From the NCBI GenBank assembly GCA_001510575.1, contig LNGK01000002.1, forward strand, positions 2,716,144 to 2,780,143: a stretch of DNA of 64,000 nucleotides, read 5' to 3'. This document shows positions 56,644-64,000 of this stretch, piece after piece. The first letter of the stretch is position 1. The number at the start of each line of letters is the position of its first letter. Below the pieces are notes generated by a model, which saw only the letters and a program-made list of their open reading frames with translations, was not told the origin of the DNA and did not search any database. This stretch comes from Knoxdaviesia capensis. Lineage: Eukaryota > Ascomycota > Sordariomycetes > Microascales > Gondwanamycetaceae. The position numbers and the translations under genes were made by a program.

Positions 56644-58178
56644 ATGAAATCCTTCTTCTTGACAGCGGCTATCGCCGCCGTTGCCGTTTCGGCAAACCCC
56701 ACCCAGACCGAGAAGGAATTGCCTCGCCGTGCTTCTCTGCCGACCGTCACCGTGTCGGGCAATGGTAAGTTTACGCGCCGTGAAGGATCCGATCCCGGGC
56801 ACGGAACTGAGCCGAGCCCCCGCCATCCGAGCCCCTCCGTACATCAGACAAATTTGCTTACTCGGCTTCCCACATTTAGCTTTCTATGCCGGCAGCGAGC
56901 GCTTCTACCTTCGTGGTATAGATTACCAGCCCGGAGGCTCGTCGAGCTCGGATGATCCCCTGGCCAAGACCGACATCTGCCTCCGCGATATTGCTGAGTT
57001 CAAGAAGCTCGGGGTCAACACCATCCGTGTCTACATGGTTGACAACTCGCTCAACCACGATGTGTGCATGAACGCCCTTGCCGAGGCTGGCATCTACCTC
57101 GTCCTTGACGTCAACACTCCCGGATACTCGCTCAACCGTCTCGACCCCTACCTCTCGTACAACGCTGCCTACCTCCAGAACATCTTCGCCACCATTGACG
57201 TGTTCGAGAAGTACGACAACACCCTGGCTATCTTCTCCGGAAACGAGGTCATGAACCACGAGGCTGGCACCACCGGAAGCGCTCCTTATGTCAAGGCTGT
57301 CACCCGTGACATCAAGGCCTACATGAAGGCCCGCGGCCTCCGCCATATCCCCGTCGGCTACTCTGCCGCTGATATCTCCGACAACCGCATCCAGACTGCC
57401 GAGTACATGAACTGCGGCCCTGATGATGTCCGCAGCGACTTCTTCGCCTTCAACGACTACTCGTGGTGCAAGTCTGACTTCAAGACTTCCGGCTGGGATG
57501 TCAAGGTCAAGAACTTCACTGACTACGGTCTGCCTATTTTGTAAGCACTGATCCATGCATGATGTGTGCTCCTTCTAGATTTTTGCTCCAGTCCCGGCTA
57601 ACCAAACATCCAGCCTGTCTGAGTGGGGCTGCATCACCAACGGCCGTGACTTCGGCGAGGTTGAGGCCCTCATGAGCAGCGAGATGACCGGCGTCTACTC
57701 GGGTGGTCTCATGTACGAGTACTCCATGGAAGTGAACGGATACGGAATTGTTAACATCACCAACGGGAAAGTGGTCGAGCTCGAGGAGTTTGACCTGTTC
57801 GCCAGCGCCATGAAGAAGTACCCAGCGCCCACCGGAAGCGGAGGTGCCGCCACCACCACCCACGCTGTCAGCTGCCCGACCTTTGATGCCGATGTCTGGG
57901 ATATCGACCCGACCTTCCTTCCGGAAATGCCCGTGCAGGCCCAGAAGTACCTCAAGAACGGTGCCGGCACTCCTCTCGGGTTCAGCGGCCCTGGCTCGCA
58001 GACTGCTGGCGACAGCGGCCTCAGCACTTCCAACACCACCGACGCCGATGCGTCCGGCTCGGGCACCACCACCCCCAAGGATGATGCCGGTGCCAACATT
58101 GTCCCCTCGGTCTTCGCGCCGATGATGGTCACCGGAGTTGCTCTGCTGTCTGTTCTCTTTGGAACCGCCCTTCTGTAG
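56644..58178 (+). CDS. gel: GPI-anchored 1,3-beta-glucanosyltransferase (Gel/Gas, GH72)
   Basis: Three exons, 56644-56764, 56880-57540 and 57614-58178, give 448 residues. Introns are 115 and 73 nt with donors GTAAGT and GTAAGC and acceptors TTTAG and TCCAG. The enzyme cuts beta-1,3-glucan and rejoins it, lengthening wall glucan at the cell surface. Signal peptide 1-17 (MKSFFLTAAIAAVAVSA). The GH72 body begins FYAGSERFYLRGIDYQPGG. The acid/base is E163 in SGNEVMN and the nucleophile is E264 in FLSEWGC, about 100 residues apart as in Aspergillus Gel1. After the catalytic domain there is a short Ser/Thr-rich region and a GPI signal tail (PSVFAPMMVTGVALLSVLFGTALL in pieces). No cysteine-rich X8/CBM43 box is present, so it belongs to the GH72 subgroup without that module. 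Confidence 0.96.
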
Positions 58179-58767
58179 GAGGATTGAAGAGTCGAATCAT
58201 GGGTTTGGACCAGTTGCTGAGGGTGTTGAGCAGAACTGAAGTAGTGCTCAATCCTCAGGTGGAGAGCTTGGAGCGATGTGACAGCATTGCTCCAGGTGGG
58301 GAGTGTACCTCTGTCTTCCAGTTTTTTTTTTTCCTTTTTCTTTCTTTGTTCAGTCTTGTTCCTCCTGTCCCGCTTTTGTATTTTTGGATTGACAACACAA
58401 AGGTAATGGCGATGTTGCATTTTAGCTATTCAGTCAGCGAAGATGTCGATCTTCGCGAGCAGAATTTGCAGGAGTTGTCAAAATAGAGAGTCATAACATA
58501 GCACGCAGGGTGCTGGTTCAGATCACCAACCAGTCGTACACGAAGCTTTTTCAAGCTTGGAGACGTCGTTTTCCTTTTCTTCTCTTTTCTTCTCTTTTTC
58601 TTCCCGTCGTTTTTTTTAATGGGGGATGTATGTGATTTCCTGCTTAGCTTTTCGTCTCCTTGACTAAAGACTTGTAATTACATTTTTCTCTTGAAATCCC
58701 GGGATGTCCTTCCCTCATTGACTGAACTGATGAAGCCTTGAGTGGCGATGGATGTTGTAGCTCAGAG

Positions 58768-58785
58768 TAGGGTTAAATAACCCTA
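58768..58785. promoter_or_regulatory. Inverted telobox TAGGGTTA-AA-TAACCCTA
   Basis: Perfect 8-base arms around a 2-base centre, about 585 bases upstream of the dienoyl-CoA isomerase start. It is one of three facing telobox pairs in the window, beside 9041 and 24403. Confidence 0.45.
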
Positions 58786-59237
58786 AAGTGTCTTGAGCCG
58801 GGGAGCCTCGGCACGGAGTTCACGGGGGAAAAAAAGCGGAAAGTTACACAGGACTGAACTGGCGGAGGAGAGGTGGGGGACAAATGCGGAGGGAAGTTCT
58901 CCAAGTGGTAAAAGGGAGAGGGTGATCCAGCGAGTTCCTGAAGCTTTTTACACCAGCCTAGTTTTTATCTGATCCACCCTGTTTACCCCGGATTTGGGAG
59001 ATTTGAAGTGGATTTCGTTTGCATGTGAAAAAATGTAACTGTGATTTCGACATTCAAACGATTCTGGAAGTCCACGGCCTCGTCTCATTTTTTTATTTTA
59101 TCTATCTTATTTTTTTTTCAACTTGCACATAAGCAGCCTCTTGTTACTGCTGACGTGGAGTGTTCTCTAATTTCCTTCTTCTGATCTGTATTCTTGGAGC
59201 TTGATCCTTTTGAATTTTTCCTTCGTAAACCTTTCTC

Positions 59238-59256
59238 CACACACACACACACACAC
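59238..59256 (+). repeat. CA dinucleotide microsatellite in a leader
   Basis: About nine CA units roughly 115 bases before the ATG of the dienoyl-CoA isomerase gene, followed by an interrupted CA run. Confidence 0.9.
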
Positions 59257-59369
59257 TCACACACCCCAGAACCATCCATCTTCCATAGTTCCCTGGACAT
59301 ACATATATATCCAAGCACCATTTCGTCCGAGATCACCACCACCATCTCCTCCCTCCCCCAACCACAGCC

Positions 59370-60425
59370 ATGGCCGCCGTTCTCCCCGGCTACTCGGCCT
59401 ACAAGTTCTTCCGGGTGACAAGCCCGGCGGAGTTCGTGGCGCACGTGGAAATCAACCGGCCGGAGAAGCTGAACGCCTTCACGCGCGCCATGTGGCTGGA
59501 GTTCGGCGCGGTGTTCCGGCAGATCTCCGGCGACGCGGACGTGCGCGCGGTGGTGCTGAGCGGTGCCGGAGCGCGGGCGTTCACCAGCGGGCTGGACGTG
59601 AAGGCGGCGGCGGAGAGCGGGCTGCTGGGCCCGGCGGCGGGGTTCGGCGCGGCGCCGGCGGCGGCCGGCGGCGCGGGCAGCGCGGGGGCGAAGGCGGCGC
59701 CCGACCTGGCGCGCACGGCGGCGCAGATGCGCCGCACCATCGCCGAGTTCCAGGACTGCATCGGCGAGCTCGAGCGGTGTGCCAAGCCGTCGGTGTGCGT
59801 GCTGCACGGCGTGGCCGCCGGCCTCGCCATCGACATTGCCTGCTGCGCCGACATGCGGCTGGCGGTCGGCGGCAGCACCAGCGCGGACGGCGCGCGCATG
59901 TCGGTCAAGGAGGTCGATATCGGCATGGCCGCCGACATCGGCTCGCTGGCCCGGCTGCCCAAGATCTGCGGGTCGGGCGGCGGCTGGGTGCGCGAGGTGT
60001 GTCTGACGGGCCGCGAGTTTGGCGCGGCGGAGGCCGAGCGCGTCGGCTTTGCGCGCGCCGTCGACGGCGGGAAGGATGCCGCGGTGGCCGAGGCGGTCCG
60101 GCTGGCGGCGGTGATTGCGCAGAAGAGCCCGGTGGCGGTTCAGGGCACCAAGGAGGTGCTGCTGCATGCGCGGGACCATTCGGTCGAAGAGAGTGAGTTC
60201 TACCAGCCCCCCCCCATTTGCACGTTCTCGGCCTCTTTTGACGCACGACGGCGGCGGCATGTGTGTGATGGTTGTAGTGTTTCGTTGGACTAACTCCGTG
60301 TGAACTCTCTTTCAGATCTCCGCTTCGTGACGGTGTGGAACTCACTGGCTCTCCAGTCGGAGGATTTCAAGGTGGCGTTACTGTCGGGCCTGCAGAAGAA
60401 GAAGGCCAAGTTCTCCAAGCTGTAA
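59370..60425 (+). CDS. Peroxisomal enoyl-CoA hydratase/isomerase, dienoyl-CoA isomerase (Ech1/Dci1) type
   Basis: Two exons, 59370-60192 and 60316-60425, give 310 residues. The 123-nt intron has donor GTGAGT and acceptor TTTCAG. The crotonase fold is clear: EINRPEKLNAFTRAMW, ARAFTSGLDVKAA, a helix CIGELERCAKPSVCVLHGVAAGLAIDIACCADMRLA, and EVDIGMAADIGSLARLPK. The last element holds the Glu and Asp expected for delta3,5-delta2,4-dienoyl-CoA isomerases. An Ala/Gly-rich insert at about 86-110 lengthens the loop after the oxyanion region. The C-terminus, encoded by exon 2, is KFSKL, a canonical PTS1 peroxisomal targeting signal. The likely role is beta-oxidation of unsaturated fatty acids with double bonds at odd positions. 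The intron must be spliced: reading through would give a different end and lose the PTS1. Confidence 0.93.
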
Positions 60426-60741
60426 CTGGTTCACAGAAAGATGGTATATACGGGGTGGATATATGTTTTTGAATGAGTTCTTGTAATTTGTATCATGATT
60501 TCTTGCATTACTATCCAAACAGGTTCATAAGCTTGGACCCAGACATTATAACACCACAACCGCCCCGCATGGATCTTGTCGTGAAGCACACCCTTGGCGA
60601 TATCGATGCGAAGCCATCTTCAGAACAGACTGTCTATCGTTGTGGAAGGTTTTCGCGTGTATGGGTATTTCCTCCGCCGGGTTGTATTAAACGCCAAATT
60701 CTATCGTAACTCGAGAACCAAAGACTAAAGCGCGTATAGCT
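60426..60741. other. Short convergent spacer before Tfb5
   Basis: The 3' regions of two convergent genes meet within about 316 bases. No gene seen. Confidence 0.5.
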
Positions 60742-61165
60742 TTACTCAGATCCAGATTCGTCGGGGAGCTGTTGAGTTTCTCGCAGACGCTGTGACGTAA
60801 ATGCAACAAGAGTGAGGTGTTAGAACAGTCTTAGAATCTCGCACTTCAGGGAAACAGAAGCTGCGGTTGCCGTGACCCAGCTCCGACAGCCGGCCACAGC
60901 GACCCGGGGAACGCCATACCTCGTCCAGCTTCTCCTTCAGCAACGCCACCATGTTTTCCTTGATGACCACGCGCTCGTCGTCGAGATCCTCGATGATGTA
61001 TTCGTGGCTCGCGGCGTCGATGCTGAGGATGATCGCCTTGATCGAGGGGTCGCACTCGACCAGCACGCCTGCAGATTGACAGCACACGGGTTAGCTAGGC
61101 CGGTGAACAAGCGGAAGACGCGTGTGAGAACTAGAAGCGAACGTACCTCGGATAGCTCGCGGCAT
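60742..61165 (-). CDS. tfb5: TFIIH subunit Tfb5 (GTF2H5/TTDA)
   Basis: Three exons on the minus strand: 61165-61147, 61068-60920 and 60789-60742, giving 71 residues, the usual size. Introns are 78 nt (donor GTACGT, acceptor TGCAG) and 130 nt (donor GTATGG, TTCTAAC branch, GTCACAG acceptor). Tfb5 stabilises TFIIH through its partner Tfb2/p52 and is needed for nucleotide-excision repair. The start MPRAIRG-VLVECDPSIKAIIL and IIEDLDDERVVIKENMVALLKEKLDE are diagnostic of the family. The last exon adds RLRETQQLPDESGSE. The 19-base first exon and the non-consensus GTATGG donor make the gene easy to miss; without exon 3 the frame runs on into intron sequence. Confidence 0.94.
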
Positions 61166-61800
61166 TGTGACCAGGAGAAAGCGACTGCCAGGATTGACGT
61201 GAAGGAAGAAGGGCGGGAGGTTGTGAATTGGAGGTGGTAACGTGAAGCCGGAGGATGCAAGGCTGAAGGCGAAGTGAGGCTTGGGAATCGGATATGATCG
61301 GACAGTATGAACAGCACAGTGCTGGATCAATAATCACACTCGCCTAGAGAATCGTCCGGAACTTGGAAGTTAGACTTAAAAAAGCAACTGATATTCGGAT
61401 TAAAGATAAGGGCAGTTCACAGTATGATGCCGAGTCAGGCTTTTTTCAGAGAATGATCAAATCGTATTATGATAGAGAATGTGGTATCATTGCGCGCTGA
61501 TTTGTTCCTTCCCAGCCCCCAATGACTAAGGGCGTTCCTTCTCAATGCAAAGTCTCTGATGGAGAGAAACAGACACGCGATCAGAGAATGCAGACTTGAA
61601 AGTGCTCTCAATATGCAGAAACAAAATATGAAATGAAGATAAACATGAAATTGACACCCCAAAAATTTCAGAACACGGATTCCCCCTCAAGCAAAACATA
61701 AGAAACGACAATGGTATAACTGAAGGAAACCAAAATACAAGCAAGAATTAGACCCAACAAGAAAAGCCAAATCACTATCCATATCCCCCCCTAAGCACTG
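61166..61800. other. Spacer between Tfb5 and the PPxY membrane protein
   Basis: AT-rich; contains the Tfb5 promoter and the 3' region of the PPxY gene. No gene seen. Confidence 0.5.
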
Positions 61801-62673
61801 TTATCGGGCTGGAAGAGCGGCGGGAGGCGGCGCCGAAGGTTGCGTAGAAGGAGCGGCCGGCGTCGGTGATGGCGGTACTGCTGGTGGCGAGGAAGGCGGC
61901 AGTGGGCGTCTGGCCGGACCCGAAGCAATCGCGACGGAAAACGCGGGCGGAGGAGTGGATGGCGACACCGGAGGTATCACGTGGACAGGAGTGGTCGTGT
62001 TGGAAGTTCCGGAAGGCGCGGCGGGAGTAGCCGTAGCGGGTAGAGCGCTGGCGGGAGCAGACGTAGCAGGCGCGACCGACGGAGCACGAGCGGCAACAGC
62101 AGCAGCGCCCGGAGCCGGCGACCAGTCCGGCACGCCGTACGCCGGGGGATCGGCGGCGGCGACGGCCTGGCCGGGGGTCGGGGTGGTGGTGGTGGTGGTA
62201 TTGGTGGGAGAAGTAGTCTCGCCGGCAGCAGTAGAAGCATTGGAATCGGTCGCACTGGGGGCCCGGCCGCCGCCGCGGCGGTCGAGGTCCTGCAGGACGA
62301 CAGCCTCGCCGACCTTGACGTTGCGGTCGTAGGGCGGCGGGGCCTCGCCGAGCTCGTTGAAGCCCTCCTCGGGCCCGGTCTCGGGGCTGCGGCGCAGGCC
62401 CATGGTGCGGGCGGCGGAGTTGAGGTAGCCCATGGGCCCGCTGCCGGGCGGCGGCGGCGGCGGCAGGCGGCCGTGGCGGCGCAGGTAGCGGGTGCGCGAG
62501 ATGCGGAGGGTGGTGAAGCCGGCGCCGAGGATGGCGAAGGCGGCGATCGGCACCAGCACCCAGAGGTACGGCGAGCGCGAGAGGATCGACTCGTTGCTGT
62601 CGCTGGTGGGGCTGGATGTGGCCGACGGCGTGCCGATCGGCGTCGGGGGGGTTGCGGGGGTTGGCTCCGACAT
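61801..62673 (-). CDS. Single-pass membrane protein with two PPxY motifs
   Basis: A single-exon gene of 290 residues on the minus strand. No enzymatic domain is recognised. Residues 1-34 are Ser/Thr/Pro-rich with no signal peptide. One strong membrane helix lies at about 36-56 (LWVLVPIAAFAILGAGF), followed by an Arg-rich patch (RISRTRYLRRHGR), which places the C-terminus in the cytosol by the positive-inside rule. The cytosolic tail has a polyproline run at 71-76, the motif APPPY at 111-115 and PPAY at 176-179, then a long Pro/Ala/Ser/Thr-rich, low-complexity end. PPxY motifs are ligands for WW domains such as those of Rsp5/NEDD4 ligases. I think it is a candidate Rsp5 adaptor or substrate at an internal membrane, but this is inference. 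The start is the ATG of MSEPTPATPP; an extension upstream to 62724 contains no ATG. Confidence 0.75.
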   Translation of the reverse strand: MSEPTPATPPTPIGTPSATSSPTSDSNESILSRSPYLWVLVPIAAFAILGAGFTTLRISRTRYLRRHGRLPPPPPPGSGPMGYLNSAARTMGLRRSPETGPEEGFNELGEAPPPYDRNVKVGEAVVLQDLDRRGGGRAPSATDSNASTAAGETTSPTNTTTTTTPTPGQAVAAADPPAYGVPDWSPAPGAAAVAARAPSVAPATSAPASALPATATPAAPSGTSNTTTPVHVIPPVSPSTPPPAFSVAIASGPARRPLPPSSPPAVPPSPTPAAPSTQPSAPPPAALPAR

Positions 62674-64000
62674 GGTGGAGGGTGATGGGTGTGGTTGGCA
62701 GTGACGAAGAGCAGAGGAGAACAATCCCCCAAAGAAATGAGTAGATCAAGTCGAAAAGATTCGATTCTGCGGCCAAACAATGGAACTGGCTGGGCGGCTG
62801 TGGAATGCTGTCGGCGTTCTCGGAAGAGGATTTTGGGAGGAGAGCTAGGAATAGGCAGGATACGTGTAAGTGTCAGTCGGGGGTCTCGGTCGAGAAGGCC
62901 GGACCAGGAGGAGGGGTGCGTGTGTCAGTGTGAGACCAACAGCCAGCCAGACAGAAGTATCGAAAGTGGGATGCTCGCGATAGAAGGACAATCCAGAAGA
63001 GAGAAGACGAGAGGGAGACTGGAAAGGTGCAGAGAATGACGGAGGGGAAATAAAAAGAAACAGAAGATTGATCGGATTAAAAAATTAGAACTAAAAACAA
63101 GAAACCCTCAGGGAGACGAGAGAGGGATGCCACGTCAGATTTATATCAGCGCACAGAGGAAGATCAGAAGATGATTTGTTTTTTTCTGGGCACACACACA
63201 CCACAAGGAGAGTGAGACAGGCACTACGAAAGCGAACCAGCCCAAGAAAGTCACAGTTTTACGGTACCAGTACCAGCTAGAAACAGGAAAAACCCCCCCC
63301 AAAAAAAGAAAAAAAGAAAAAAGAGTCACCTTAAACAGCAGCGGCGGAATTGTGAGCCGGAACGGAACGAGATACTGAAAGAAAGAAATAAAGCAAAGCT
63401 ATTAATACTGCACGGAACAAAAGAAAATAAAAAACCACAAATACTTGCTGGCCATGCCGCATCCCTTCGTCGGGGCTGTTGCGAATACTGGAGAGAAGAG
63501 AGGACAAGGCGGCGGGCAATGGACTGAGAAATCTCGATCTTGGGGGTGTGCCCGGAGTCCTCGCCACGCCCGTTGCGGAGGAGAGAGAACCCAACTATGG
63601 TAGTGCTGTACACCACCAGGCGGATTCGTTTTGGGGGGGGGGGAGCAAAGAGCAAAGCAGTGGCAGCACAGTTCTGCGGAGTATCGGGACTCTTGGCTAA
63701 GGAGCGAACACAGGGCCGGCCGTGCTTTTTGAAGTGTTACGTGGATAGTGTTGGTGTGGCGAACACACCCCGAGCAGAGCCCCCCGGCCTTCGTTTATCT
63801 GTACTGTAGGTTTTTCTTATTTTTATTTTATTTTATTTATCATTTTTTTAGGGGGAAACCAAGGTGGAATTGGGCCCCCAACGCTCAGAGCGAACGGGAG
63901 GGAAGAGGGCCTGGACCTTTGCGTCGCAGAGCTTTCCATTGAACAGTTTAGACGTCTTGGAGTGCCTCCAAATACCGTGTCCAGGCCACCCCTTTCCGCA
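62674..64000. other. Terminal spacer; possible unsupported exons
   Basis: No gene supported. It includes the PPxY-gene leader (purine-rich on this strand), a poly-A/poly-C run near 63291-63320, a G10 run near 63634 and GTACTGTA at 63801-63808. Minus-strand frames at 63331-63655 carry a plausible acceptor (TTTCTTTCAG near 63378) but no ATG start or recognisable protein. Confidence 0.45.

Larger units (their letters stand above)
58179..59369. other. Spacer between Gel and the dienoyl-CoA isomerase gene
   Basis: No gene seen. Elements: the inverted telobox at 58768-58785 and a CA microsatellite at about 59238-59256 in the next gene's leader. Confidence 0.5.

Noticed and set aside
63331..63655. 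Minus-strand frames that resemble a spliced small gene, with a TTTCTTTCAG acceptor
   Set aside because: There is no ATG in either frame before the putative donor, the donor (GTATTT) is weak, and no protein family is recognised. The T-rich intron-like region is also typical of spacer here.

Overview
The window is nuclear chromosomal DNA of a filamentous ascomycete (Pezizomycotina). The evidence is: GC-rich coding exons; short introns with GTRNGT-type donors, CTAAC-like branch sites and YAG acceptors; long AT- and pyrimidine-rich spacers; dispersed single 5S rRNA genes; and fungal-type versions of VTC1, Dre2, Rsp5, Gel/Gas and AHC1. From memory the 5S genes look closest to Neurospora-type 5S, which hints at Sordariomycetes, but this is inference. 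I support 19 protein genes and two 5S rRNA genes. I see no transposon, CRISPR array, viral gene, toxin gene or biosynthetic cluster.

Layout. 0-8 kb: two 5S rRNA genes (-), a GrpB-like protein, choline sulfatase and Mediator subunit 8 (all +). 9.9-23.6 kb: four minus-strand genes, namely Dre2/anamorsin, a KpsF/GutQ-like SIS protein, an F-box protein and a Tctex-type dynein light chain. 24.8-37.1 kb: VTC1 (+), an Alba-domain protein (-), an AHC1-like zinc-finger protein (+) and a small GPI-anchored eight-cysteine protein (-). 40-52.6 kb: a gamma-glutamylcyclotransferase/AIG2-like protein (-), a nuclear poly(A)-binding protein 2 homologue (-), the Rsp5/HulA HECT ubiquitin ligase (+) and the NDUFS7/PSST subunit of complex I (-). 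56.6-62.7 kb: a Gel/Gas glucanosyltransferase (+), a peroxisomal dienoyl-CoA isomerase-like protein (+), TFIIH subunit Tfb5 (-) and a single-pass membrane protein with two PPxY motifs (-).

These are mostly unlinked housekeeping genes, not a pathway cluster. Functional themes are transcription (Med8, AHC1-like, Tfb5), RNA (5S, Pab2-like, Alba), membrane and cell wall (VTC1, Gel, GPI protein, PPxY protein) and organelle metabolism (NDUFS7, Dre2, dienoyl-CoA isomerase). One plausible functional link inside the window is Rsp5 (three WW domains) and the PPxY membrane protein, since WW domains bind PPxY.

The most distinctive signals are at DNA and RNA level. The two 5S genes differ at ten positions that resolve exactly into five compensatory base-pair swaps. 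Very long upstream regions without a single ATG precede Rsp5 (about 1.7 kb) and the AHC1-like gene (about 1.4 kb). An 8-mer TACAGTAC and a telobox-like AACCCTAA recur in the spacers well above chance. Exon structures were built by hand from splice signals and reading-phase continuity; every multi-exon model keeps frame across all junctions.
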